A stretch of DNA of 64,000 nucleotides from Hyphomicrobium sp. (GTDB lineage: Bacteria > Pseudomonadota > Alphaproteobacteria > Rhizobiales > Hyphomicrobiaceae), in contig NZ_JAIETU010000002.1 in the NCBI RefSeq assembly GCF_019744875.1, positions 496,001-560,000 of the forward strand, read 5' to 3'. Position 1 is the stretch's first letter, and every line of letters starts with the position of its first letter. The notes beneath the pieces are model-generated. The model saw only the letters and a program-made list of their open reading frames with translations, made no database searches and was not told the origin of the DNA. This document shows, in pieces, positions 16,173 to 23,559 of this stretch. The position numbers and the translations under genes are program-made.

Positions 16173-17420
16173 CTACGCTTCGAACTTCAGGAGCTTGATG
16201 GCGTTGAAGTCCTGTACGCCGCCGCCGACGCGCTTGGTCGTGTAGAAGAGCACGTACGGCTTCGACGAGAACGGATCGCGCAGCACGCGGATGCCGACGC
16301 GGTCGACGATCAGATAGCCGCGCCGAAAATCGCCGAACGCCACCGAGTAGCTGTCCTCGGCCATCGCCGGCATATCCTCGGACTCGACGACCGGATAGCC
16401 CAACAGCAGCGACGGCTCGCCCGCGCTGGCCGCCGGCTGCCACACGTAGTGGCCGTCGCCGTCCTTCATCTTGCGGATCGCCGCCTGCGTGCCGCGATTG
16501 AACACGAACGTGCCGTTGCCGCGGTAGCCTGCCTTCACCGTGTAGATGAGGTCGATCAGCTTGTCGGCCGGATTGCTGGCCGGAAACGCCCCGTCGACGC
16601 CGGTCGTGATGTAGCCGATGTTCTCCCAAGCCCAGGAGCCGTTGGCGACCTTGGTGTAGTCGAGAAAGCCCCTCGGCTTGGCGCTGCCGTTACCCGAGAC
16701 GAACGCCGTGCCTTCCTGCTGGGCGAAGGTGTCGCGCACCTCCTCGGCGATCCACTCGTCGATGTTGACGGCGCTGTCGTCGAGGAGCGTCGAGGTGGCC
16801 GCCGGCATGGCATAGAGCTCCATGGTCGGGAAGGTCAGCTCATCGAGCGTCGGGGTGGCCGTCTGCGTGCGCGCCGCCGTCTCCGCGACCCAGCCCGTGA
16901 CCGCACCCGTGATGGCGAAGGGCTTCTTGTACACGGAGCCCGACACCTGCCGCACCGAGGCGATGGAGCGGATCGGAGAGATATCCTTCAGCGCCGAAAT
17001 GACGGCGCGCTCGGTCTCGTCCGGTACGAGATAGCCGCCGTCTGCGCCCGCATTCGTCGAGACGGCGAGCGCCTTGGCTTCGAGGCGCGACAGGTTCGCG
17101 GTCTCGCCTTTGCGCACGTAGTCGTTGAAGGCGCGCCGATGGTCGCGCACCGCCGTCGTCTCGAGCGTGCTCGCGCCGCCGAGATGCGGGCGCTGCGCCT
17201 TGACGGCCAGGGCGTCGGCGACGCGCTTGGTTTCGTCGAGGGCCCGGTCGAGGCGGGCGAGCTTGTCGTCGATCAGCGGATCGGAGGCGGAGCGGCGCTC
17301 GAGATCGGCCAGGCGCTCGTCGTTTGCGTCCTTGTAGCTCTCGAAGGCGCGCATGAACTCCTCGAACGCCGCGCCGACACTGCCGCCGGACTTCGTTTCG
17401 AGTTGGGTGGGGTCTGTCAT
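16173..17420 (-). CDS. GTA major capsid protein (g5-like, HK97 fold)
   Basis: 415 aa from ATG at MTDPTQLETKSGGSVGAAFE, preceded by AGAGGAAG at good spacing; the track ORF begins 36 codons too early. An N-terminal helical delta domain (about residues 1-90, KDANDERLADLERRSASDPL) is normally removed by the protease. The HK97-type body follows (DGGYLVPDETERAVISALKD, SVYKKPFAITGAVTGWVAET, GFLDYTKVANGSWAWENIGY, YPVVESEDMPAMAEDSYSVA, YVLFYTTKRVGGGVQDFNAI). It is preceded by the protease gene with a 28-nt gap. Confidence 0.95.
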   Translation of the reverse strand: MTDPTQLETKSGGSVGAAFEEFMRAFESYKDANDERLADLERRSASDPLIDDKLARLDRALDETKRVADALAVKAQRPHLGGASTLETTAVRDHRRAFNDYVRKGETANLSRLEAKALAVSTNAGADGGYLVPDETERAVISALKDISPIRSIASVRQVSGSVYKKPFAITGAVTGWVAETAARTQTATPTLDELTFPTMELYAMPAATSTLLDDSAVNIDEWIAEEVRDTFAQQEGTAFVSGNGSAKPRGFLDYTKVANGSWAWENIGYITTGVDGAFPASNPADKLIDLIYTVKAGYRGNGTFVFNRGTQAAIRKMKDGDGHYVWQPAASAGEPSLLLGYPVVESEDMPAMAEDSYSVAFGDFRRGYLIVDRVGIRVLRDPFSSKPYVLFYTTKRVGGGVQDFNAIKLLKFEA

Positions 17421-17448
17421 GATTTCTTCCTCTTGGATGCGATTGAGA

Positions 17449-18186
17449 TCATTGCTTGAAGAGAGCGCGCGCGGCGTCGCGTATACGGACCGCGAGACGC
17501 GCCTCGTCCGATTGGCCCGAGCTCGCATCCCGCAAAGCCTTGAGGCCCGCGAGGCCGCCGCGGAGCACCGCGCGCGCCTCGCTTCTCGTCAGCCCAGCAT
17601 CCCGCGTGAGCCAGCGTTCGAATTCCCGCTCGGTCGGGGGAGCCGCCGAGAACGGTGTCTGTTTGGCCGACGTGATCCGCGCGTCCGGCAGCAGCGGAAA
17701 GGTCACGATCGAGATTTCCCAGAGGTCGATTTTTTCGAGGCGGCGCACTCCGGTCACGCGATCGCGCCGCGCGCGCGCCGCCTTGAAGCCGATGGAGAGG
17801 CCGTCCAGCGCACCCACTCGCATCAGCGCCATCACCTCACGCGCGCGGGCCACATCGCGCATCAGGCGGCCCTGGGCATAGAGCCCGCGGCTGTCCTCCT
17901 GCAGCGTCGTCCAGATGCCGATCGGCTGGTTTGCGTCGTGCTGGTAGAGCAGCTTCACACCGCGTGCGCCGCGTTGCGCGAGGCTCTCGCGGAAGGCGCC
18001 CGGCAGTACGACGTCGCGGCCGAGATCTTCGCGATTGAAGAGGCTCGCATAGCCTTCGAACGTGCCGTCGATATCCGCCCGCTTGAAGTCGAGGGACGTG
18101 AACTTCACCTCGGGCACGGGAAGATGCTCGGAAGGCGGCATCGCAAATCCTGCCCGTTCCCATGCGCGAATGGCCATGCGGTTCAT
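17449..18186 (-). CDS. GTA prohead maturation protease (g4-like, HK97 family)
   Basis: 245 aa. HK97-type serine protease: FEGYASLFNREDLGRDVVLPGAF, catalytic His in LLYQHDANQPIG, and Ser in GALDGLSIGF with EISIVTFPLLPDA. The C-terminal part (from about 175) is a helical extension. It matures the capsid. Three in-frame ATGs occur within the first 16 codons, so the exact start is uncertain; the first follows a CCGGAG-type site. Unlike in RcGTA, where g3-g4-g5 are close together, it is separated from the portal gene by 1.5 kb of inserted genes and a terminator. Confidence 0.93.
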   Translation of the reverse strand: MNRMAIRAWERAGFAMPPSEHLPVPEVKFTSLDFKRADIDGTFEGYASLFNREDLGRDVVLPGAFRESLAQRGARGVKLLYQHDANQPIGIWTTLQEDSRGLYAQGRLMRDVARAREVMALMRVGALDGLSIGFKAARARRDRVTGVRRLEKIDLWEISIVTFPLLPDARITSAKQTPFSAAPPTEREFERWLTRDAGLTRSEARAVLRGGLAGLKALRDASSGQSDEARLAVRIRDAARALFKQ

Positions 18187-18234
18187 CTCCGGATTGTTTT
18201 CGAGTTTCGTGCGGTTACGCCCAGCGGCCCGCCA

Positions 18235-18265
18235 AACAAAAAAGCCCGAGCGGGGCTCGGGCTTT
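18235..18265 (-). terminator. Rho-independent terminator upstream of the prohead protease gene
   Basis: Read on the minus strand, AAAGCCCGAG-CCCC-GCTCGGGCTTT forms a 10-bp stem followed directly by a T-rich run (TTTTTTGTTTG). It lies after the last immunity-like gene and about 50 nt before the protease start. It would end transcripts carrying portal-toxin-immunity before the protease/capsid genes unless read through, so these genes need antitermination or their own promoter. Confidence 0.82.
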
Positions 18266-18319
18266 CAGCGGGCGCTCATTGGCGCGTTCGGTTCGGCGGA
18301 TGTTCCAGACGGTTTCTAA

Positions 18320-18357
18320 TGAGCATGAAAATCGCTCGTCAGCGCCTCGATCTGGTC
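18320..18357 (-). pseudogene. Portal gene fragment 3 (DQIEALTS)
   Basis: The minus strand reads SDQIEALTSDFHAH then stop. 25 nt (CGCTCGTCAGCGCCTCGATCTGGTC on the + strand, 18333-18357) are identical to the portal gene at residues 364-372. It lies just after the last immunity-like gene. Best seen as a relic of a duplicated portal segment. Confidence 0.75.
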
Positions 18358-18382
18358 ACTCTGACTTTGCGGGACCTGCCTG

Positions 18383-18757
18383 TCAGCGGCGACTGGTTTC
18401 GAGGACGCGGCGCGTCACAAACCAGAGATCGTCCCATTCTGGACGTGGCGAACCCTTCGCGACCCACTCCGCTACAATCGCGGCTGCACGTTCCTCATTG
18501 GTCGAGCCATAGTTGATCTGTTCGACCCAAGTCAACGGGCCCTCGGCAGCGAACAGAACCGGGACCGCCCCCGAGTCCAGAAGTCTCAACATGCAGAGCC
18601 GCAGGAACTCCTGCAACTCCTCACGCTCATACCCTAGATGCTGCGCAGCGTTTGCAATCCTGAACCACGACTCACCATCCCCGTCGATTTCGTTCGGCAG
18701 CCACTGCAAATATTGTCTTGCTGAATACCTGGAATGAGAACGGCTGAGATCAATCAT
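18383..18757 (-). CDS. Putative immunity protein, paralogue C
   Basis: 124 aa, acidic, no signal peptide. The start MIDLSRSHSRYSARQYLQW overlaps the stop of a portal-derived ORF by ATGA, so it was once translationally coupled to a fused upstream gene. It is clearly paralogous to the gene at 18878-19291: both share LRLL.(.)GAV.V, EGPL.WVEQ..YGS.NEE, AIVAEW and LWFVTR.VLET. The family is not one I recognise. A small acidic soluble protein at this place in a toxin array suggests immunity to a toxin that is now lost. GC content is visibly lower than in the flanking GTA genes. Confidence 0.65.
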   Translation of the reverse strand: MIDLSRSHSRYSARQYLQWLPNEIDGDGESWFRIANAAQHLGYEREELQEFLRLCMLRLLDSGAVPVLFAAEGPLTWVEQINYGSTNEERAAAIVAEWVAKGSPRPEWDDLWFVTRRVLETSRR

Positions 18758-18836
18758 CGCAGTGGATCCTCATTCCGGGCCGCGATGAAGTCCATGTCCT
18801 TCGGCGAGAGCGACAGCGGTTTCCAATGGAGACCCG
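18754..18836 (-). pseudogene. Portal gene fragment 2 (WKPLSLSPKDMDFIAARN) with relic toxin end
   Basis: About 60 nt nearly identical to portal residues 275-294 (LDWKPLSLSPKDMDFIAARN) are kept in frame, then the sequence diverges to EDPLR and stops, with the stop overlapping the start of the immunity-like gene C. It looks like the collapsed remains of a portal-toxin fusion: a piece of portal joined to the last codons of a former C-terminal toxin. The 60-aa ORF in the track (18754-18936) has no other recognisable content. Confidence 0.75.
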
Positions 18837-18877
18837 CAGCCGGCGGCTCGCATATGCAGCATCGGGCGACGTCTCGG

Positions 18878-19291
18878 CTACTCAGCCCGATTTGGGATAT
18901 CCGCCGGCTCACGACGATCAGTTTCCAACACGCCACGCGTCACGAACCAAAGCCAATGCCACTCTGGATCACCACCGCCCGCCTCTAGCCATTCCGCGAC
19001 AATCGCATCCGCGACCTCCTCGTTCGACGAGCCGTATTGCGTTTGCTCGACCCAATTGAGAGGACCTTCGTCGGCATGGCGCACGGCAACCGCACCAGCT
19101 TCGAGGAGGCGCAATACGCATAGCCGCACGAACTCCGCAAGCTCGTCCCCATCGAAGCCGAATGTTCGGCCGCCGGGAACTATTCGCCAAAGGCTCTCAC
19201 CGTCGCTATCGATGTAGTAAGATATCGTTTCGATATAATTCGAGACGGTATCCTCAGGTGCATCGCGACGACTGCGCTTCATCTCAATCAT
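18878..19291 (-). CDS. Putative immunity protein, paralogue B
   Basis: 137 aa from ATG at MIEMKRSRRDAPEDTVSNYI; the track start adds 15 residues with no counterpart in paralogue C. It shares the whole length with the gene at 18383-18757 (DGESLWRI, FVRLCVLRLLEAGAV, EGPLNWVEQTQYGSSNEE, AIVAEW, LWFVTRGVLET). It has an acidic, mostly helical appearance. The DNA just before both starts is also similar (GAGTATCCTGCAATGATTGA versus GAGGATCCACTGCGATGATTGA), so a whole unit was duplicated. Function unknown; an orphan immunity gene is the inference from context. Confidence 0.65.
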   Translation of the reverse strand: MIEMKRSRRDAPEDTVSNYIETISYYIDSDGESLWRIVPGGRTFGFDGDELAEFVRLCVLRLLEAGAVAVRHADEGPLNWVEQTQYGSSNEEVADAIVAEWLEAGGGDPEWHWLWFVTRGVLETDRREPADIPNRAE

Positions 19292-19387
19292 TGCAGGATA
19301 CTCGCTCCAGCATTGAAGGCTCGAACACCCGAACACGTCATTGGTGTCGCACGCTTGTCGTTTGGGATGCCTGCCTCCGGCAGGACA

Positions 19388-19436
19388 CTTCGCGTTCGCT
19401 CGTCAGCGCTTCGATCTGATCGAGGTCGGGGCGTGA
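19388..19436 (-). pseudogene. Portal gene fragment 1 (RPDLDQIEALTSERE)
   Basis: Immediately after the stop of the 78-aa gene the minus strand encodes SRPDLDQIEALTSERE, identical to portal residues 360-374 apart from the first residue, then diverges (VSCRRQ...) to a stop. The + strand block 19388-19433 matches the portal gene at about 20484-20525 with a few synonymous changes. It is a relic of portal duplication. Confidence 0.78.
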
Positions 19437-19673
19437 CTAGTCGCTTTCATACTCATCGGGGAACCCCAGAAATACTTCTCGAAGCTCCTCATTACCCAAG
19501 TCACCGAGCTGATTGCTCAGTTCGTCATATTCGTGCGGCTCAAAAAAGCCCCACTCCATCAATGCCGCGAGATAACCTTTCCAGAGAAGAGTGACTGTGT
19601 CGCTGTTACTGCGACGCCTGAGGTGGATGGAAATGCGGCTCAGCATTTCCTCTTTAGTCGGGACGCTTGCCAT
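19437..19673 (-). CDS. Putative cognate immunity protein of the portal-borne toxin
   Basis: 78 aa, acidic toward the C-terminus (EELREVFLGFPDEYESD), with no signal peptide or membrane segment. The ATG is 3 nt after the stop of the portal-toxin gene, and a GAGGAAA site sits within the end of that gene, so the two are coupled. The segment LLWKGYLAALMEWGFFEPHEYDEL followed by LG..ELREVFLG resembles small proteins found next to CdiA-CT-type nucleases. Function as immunity is inferred from position, size and charge. The low GC content matches the toxin domain rather than the portal core. Confidence 0.7.
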   Translation of the reverse strand: MASVPTKEEMLSRISIHLRRRSNSDTVTLLWKGYLAALMEWGFFEPHEYDELSNQLGDLGNEELREVFLGFPDEYESD

Positions 19674-19676
19674 GAC

Positions 19677-21602
19677 TCACGGTTTCCTCACTGTTGATAT
19701 AGGTCCTTGGGGGGTGAATATCGTAATACTATCTATTCCGCCTTTTTGGGCATCGACACCGAACGCGCGCTTAATGGCCCGCTCTGCCACATCACGTGTC
19801 ATTCCCGCCTGATCTCTGGCGTTGACGACAATGTCTCGCGCCTGACCGCGTGCGTCCAGGATTCGACTCGATATTGCAGATGATAATCCCTCTTCATCCG
19901 TTCTCTTGACACCCGATACCGTTTTTAGCTCATGGGGCTTGCCGTTCAGTTTCACATCCGGTGTCCGCCCAGCGCCTCTCGGTACAATCTCCACTTCGTT
20001 GCCGAGGTCGCGCATCTCCTCGAAGAAGCGCCGCTCGTCTGGGGTCACGTCGTCCAGCTTGCCAGTGATTTTTCCCGGCGTAGGCTTCTTCGTAAGAAAG
20101 TCAGGGAGCTTTTCCGGAACCTTCGGTTTGGCTGCCAAAAGACGACGCGCCAATTCCTGAAGAAGCTTAGCTCTATTGGCGACTTGAGTTCCCGCTTCGG
20201 TTGGCTTCTTTCTTCGCGGCGCGCCGACGCCGCTCGCGACGCTCGTGCCGAGGCGACTGCCGCTTCCACCACCTGATCCGCCGCCCTCGTCCACCCACTG
20301 GCCGCCGTCGGCGTCGCCGCGAGGCGCGCGGGCTTGGTCGGGGCGATACTTTCTTAAAACGGACGATTGTTCGCTTTCCGTCGCAGCGGGCGGCGGCTCT
20401 TCGAGGGGCGTGTAGCCGACTGCCGCGCGCTTCTCGTTCAAGGTGAGGAAGCTCACCTTTTCGATGCGAGCCCACAAGGCCTCACGCTCGCTCGTCAGCG
20501 CCTCGATCTGGTCGAGGTCGGGACGCAACTCTAGCGACGTATTCCAAGCAGGCGCCAGCCACGACGCCAGCGCCTTCGCCGTACGCGTGACGAGAGGCAG
20601 CACGGTACTTCTCCAGAAGGCGCGCTGCGCTTCCTGGTAGTTGGAAAACGTGTTGTCGCCCGGGATGCCGAGCAGCATCGGGGGCACGCCAAACGCCAAC
20701 GCGATCTCGCGCGCGGCCCCGTTGCGCGCCGCGATGAAGTCCATGTCCTTGGGCGAGAGCGACAGCGGCTTCCAGTCGAGACCGCCCTCCAAGAGCAGCG
20801 GACGCCCGGCGCGCTTCGGGCCCTGGAAGCCATCCTCCAGCTCGGCCTTCAGACGCTCGAACTGCTCAGGCGACATGCGCCCGTCAGCGCCGCCGTAGAC
20901 GAGCGCGCCCGAGGGCCGCGCGGAATTGTCGAGCAGCGCCTTGTTCCAGCGGCCGGCCGTGTTGTGGATGTCGATGGCCTGCGCCGCGGCCTCGATGGGG
21001 CTCATACCGTAGTGGTCGTTGACCGGATGGAACAGGCGCACGTGCAGGATCGCGCGCACGCCCGAAACCGGCTCCTCCTCGAAGTGGATCGTGCGCCCGC
21101 CGCACGTGTACTCGTAGGCCTCGGGCCATCCCTCGGCGCCGGGCACCACCTTCATGCGGTCGGGGCGCAGTGCGTGCAGCTCACGGAGCTTGCCGTCGAG
21201 TGCGACCGCTTCCACATAGGCATTGCCGGCGACGAGCAGGTAGCCATACCAGGCTTCGAGAAAATCCGTGCCGGTCTGGTCGAGGCTCGGGCGCGCAAGG
21301 AGATCGAGCAGCGGATGATGCTCCTGCTCGTCGTCGCCTTCATAGAGGAGGAGCGGCACGGAGGCGGCGGCCTCTGCGATCATGCGCACGGCGCGGTAGA
21401 CGATGGCGTTCTGCATGAAGCCTTCGCGGGCGAAGGCCTCGTAGTCGCGCGGCGTCCACACCGGGCGGCCGAGCGTTTCGAGCAGGATGAGCGGACCGGT
21501 GGCGCTGGCCTTCTCTTCGTGCGCGACGGCGCTGCGCAAGGCAGCATCTGGCATCGCCGGGCGAGACCAAAGTCCCGCCAGCGTCTCAAGAATACGCGGC
21601 AT
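19677..21602 (-). CDS. GTA portal protein with C-terminal CdiA-CT-like toxin domain
   Basis: 641 aa against about 400 for normal GTA g3 portals. Residues 1-403 are a standard HK97-type portal (ASVPLLLYEGDDEQ, ARPSLDQTGTDFLEAW, NAYVEAVALDG, DHYGMSPIEAAAQAID, GVPPMLLGIPGDNTFSNYQE, KVSFLTLNEKRAAVGYTPL). Residues 418-437 are a linker motif (KYRPDQARAPRGDADGGQWV) followed by Gly/Ser repeats and a Lys/Pro-rich stretch. Residues about 518-641 look like a PD-(D/E)XK nuclease of the CdiA C-terminal type: DERRFFEEMRDLGNEVEIV, TPDVKLNGK (Asp549), HELK (Glu558, Lys560), then SSAISSRILDARGQARDIVV. GC content falls within the extension. In a particle the portal is inside at the DNA entry vertex, so the domain could ride with the head. 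Toxic activity is inferred; a decorated structural role is the alternative. Confidence 0.85.
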   Translation of the reverse strand: MPRILETLAGLWSRPAMPDAALRSAVAHEEKASATGPLILLETLGRPVWTPRDYEAFAREGFMQNAIVYRAVRMIAEAAASVPLLLYEGDDEQEHHPLLDLLARPSLDQTGTDFLEAWYGYLLVAGNAYVEAVALDGKLRELHALRPDRMKVVPGAEGWPEAYEYTCGGRTIHFEEEPVSGVRAILHVRLFHPVNDHYGMSPIEAAAQAIDIHNTAGRWNKALLDNSARPSGALVYGGADGRMSPEQFERLKAELEDGFQGPKRAGRPLLLEGGLDWKPLSLSPKDMDFIAARNGAAREIALAFGVPPMLLGIPGDNTFSNYQEAQRAFWRSTVLPLVTRTAKALASWLAPAWNTSLELRPDLDQIEALTSEREALWARIEKVSFLTLNEKRAAVGYTPLEEPPPAATESEQSSVLRKYRPDQARAPRGDADGGQWVDEGGGSGGGSGSRLGTSVASGVGAPRRKKPTEAGTQVANRAKLLQELARRLLAAKPKVPEKLPDFLTKKPTPGKITGKLDDVTPDERRFFEEMRDLGNEVEIVPRGAGRTPDVKLNGKPHELKTVSGVKRTDEEGLSSAISSRILDARGQARDIVVNARDQAGMTRDVAERAIKRAFGVDAQKGGIDSITIFTPQGPISTVRKP

Positions 21603-21701
21603 GCAGGAGTCCTTCGTGAGATGGGCAGCAGGGCAGCCGGCAGCGGGCAGCAGAGCAATCGCGATTTCCGGCTGCCTGTTGCCTGCTGCCCGTTGCCTAC
21701 T

Positions 21702-23054
21702 TCAAAGTTGCCGGATGGACGGTGCGGCGGCGCGGTCGAGCATCAGATCCGTAATGGCCCAGACCAGCGCATCGACGCGGTCGGGGCTGCGGCCGCGAGA
21801 CAATCCGTCGGCGCCGAAGGCGAGCATCTGTTCTTCGAGTGTCGCGTGCAGGCCCACATGCGCGATGCGGCCCTCGGCGTAGAGCGCGGCCACCGGCTCG
21901 GCGCGCAGCCACTTGCCGCGCGTGGCGCGCACGGTGCGCACCGCGACCGTCTCGTCGATCTGGCGAAGTATTGCGATCACGAGATCGCCGCCCTGGTTGA
22001 CCTCGGCCACGACGCGATCGGCCATGAACTCCTGATAGGCCCGCACGGCGGCGCGTGCCCAGACGTGCGGCTCGCGGCCCTGCAATGAACGGTCGGCCGC
22101 GATGTAGGCGCGCCCGTCCGCGCCGAGCCCGGCCACGACAATTCCGCACGCGTCCGAGTTGGCGGTCGCAGTCACCGGCGGATCGACGGCGACGACGATG
22201 CTCGTCAGCTCCGGACATTCCTTGACGCGATGGCGCTCAATCCAGTCGCGGCGCCACAGGCTGCCGGACTGCTCGTCGACGATCTCGCCCATCAGCTCCT
22301 GCCGGCCGAGCGCGGTGCCCGCATAGCGCCGCTCCATTTCCGCAATGAAGGCCGGCGCCAGATGCGCGGCGTTGGCGACTGTGGCCGCGCGCGTGATGAC
22401 GGTCGCGGGATCAGCCATGATCGCCTTCAACATCGGCAGCGGGCGCGGCGTCGTCGTCACCGCGATCGACGGGGACGATCCGAGACGCATGCCGAACTGA
22501 AGCATGTCCCAGGTCTCCTCGGCGCGACGCCACTTGGCGAGCTCATCGCACCATGCCGCATCGAATTGCGGCCCGCGCAGACTGTCCGGATCCTCGGCCG
22601 AGAACATCTGCGCGATGCTCCCGTTCGGCCAGACGAGCTGGGCCTTCGTAATCTCAAGCTCGGGGCGCTCGCCATCGGCATGGATCGCGAGCAGGCCCGA
22701 GACGCCATCGATCATCACGCGCCGCACATCGCCCAGCGTTTCGCCGATCAGGGCGATGCGGCGCGCAGGCTCCGCTCCGAGCGGGGCGATGCCGAGCGCC
22801 TTGGCGCGCACCCACTCGGCGCCCGCCCGCGTCTTGCCCGCGCCGCGCCCGCCGAGGATCAGCCAGACGCGCCAGTCGCCGCCACCGGCAGCGTTGCGCG
22901 GGGGAAGCTGATCATCGCGCGCCCAGACCTGCCAGTCGCCGAGAATGAACGCGAGCGTCTCAAGATCGAGACCCGCCAGGACCTCGGGCAATCGGCCCGC
23001 CTCCGCCGAGGCGTTCAAGACGCTCCGCAATTTCGCGGCGCATGCGCTCCGCAT
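21702..23054 (-). CDS. GTA terminase large subunit (g2-like)
   Basis: About 450 aa from ATG at MRSACAAKLRSVLNASAEAG; the longer track ORF overlaps g1 much further and lacks homology at its front. ATPase domain: Walker A LILGGRGAGKTRAGAEW, Walker B-like FDAAWCDELAKWRRAEETWD, motif VTTTPRPLPMLKAI. Nuclease domain: ELTSIVVAVDPPVTATANSD, VVAEVNQGGDLV, DRVDALVWAITDLML. It packages DNA into the prohead. A TTG start about 30 nt further in is possible. It overlaps g1 by about 95 nt, and a 99-nt gap with a GGCAGC-rich inverted repeat separates it from the portal gene. Confidence 0.93.
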   Translation of the reverse strand: MRSACAAKLRSVLNASAEAGRLPEVLAGLDLETLAFILGDWQVWARDDQLPPRNAAGGGDWRVWLILGGRGAGKTRAGAEWVRAKALGIAPLGAEPARRIALIGETLGDVRRVMIDGVSGLLAIHADGERPELEITKAQLVWPNGSIAQMFSAEDPDSLRGPQFDAAWCDELAKWRRAEETWDMLQFGMRLGSSPSIAVTTTPRPLPMLKAIMADPATVITRAATVANAAHLAPAFIAEMERRYAGTALGRQELMGEIVDEQSGSLWRRDWIERHRVKECPELTSIVVAVDPPVTATANSDACGIVVAGLGADGRAYIAADRSLQGREPHVWARAAVRAYQEFMADRVVAEVNQGGDLVIAILRQIDETVAVRTVRATRGKWLRAEPVAALYAEGRIAHVGLHATLEEQMLAFGADGLSRGRSPDRVDALVWAITDLMLDRAAAPSIRQL

Positions 23055-23559
23055 CGGTTCCGGCCGCGCTTCTGGCGCGGCTTGCTCCCCGGTTGTCTTC
23101 CAATTCAGCGACGGCCTCCGTGACCTTCTCGAAGTTGCTGATAAGGGTCGCGAGGGCGCGGCTTTCGCGCTCCTCGTCCTGGGCCGAACGGTCCTCACCG
23201 CTCGCCATGCGTTTCTCCATATGCTCGAGCTTCACTGTGATGGCGCGATAGAGGCGCGCGATGACGGCCCTCTGCGCGGTCTTGGTCGGCAGCGCGCCGC
23301 GCGGCTTGGCGGCGTTTGACGGTGTTGCGAGGGCGGCGGATGCGCTCTCAGGCTGGGCCGGAGCGGCCACGCCTGGCGTTGAGGCCTTGCTACGCCTGCC
23401 CGGTTTGGGCCCAGGGGACCGCGCCCAACCCTCCTTCTTGGCTTTCGCGCCGATGCGTTGCGGTGTCAGGCCGAAGCGAGCGGCGATGTCCTTGAGGGGC
23501 ACCGAGCCGTCGGCGTACGCGAGGCGCACCTCGGCCCACGTTTCGTCGCCGACCTGCAT
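22960..23559 (-). CDS. GTA g1-like protein (putative small terminase subunit)
   Basis: 199 aa. An N-terminal helix-turn-helix (YADGSVPLKDIAARFGLTPQRIGAKAKKEGW), a Pro/Ala-rich linker, then a helical region (AVIARLYRAITVKLEHMEKR, ERESRALATLISNFEKVTEA) and a Gly/Arg tail. This layout fits RcGTA g1, the non-specific small terminase. It is the first gene of the cluster; no good Shine-Dalgarno is seen before its ATG. Confidence 0.82.
   Translation of the reverse strand: MQVGDETWAEVRLAYADGSVPLKDIAARFGLTPQRIGAKAKKEGWARSPGPKPGRRSKASTPGVAAPAQPESASAALATPSNAAKPRGALPTKTAQRAVIARLYRAITVKLEHMEKRMASGEDRSAQDEERESRALATLISNFEKVTEAVAELEDNRGASRARSAAGTDAERMRREIAERLERLGGGGPIARGPGGSRS

Noticed and set aside
18754-18936. 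60-aa ORF as an independent gene
   Set aside because: Its only recognisable part is a copied portal segment; the N-terminal part lacks protein-like character.
5330-23559. Ordinary integrated prophage
   Set aside because: No integrase, repressor, replication genes or attachment sites; gene order and families follow RcGTA g1-g15, including the g10/g10.1/g11 types and the short tape measure.
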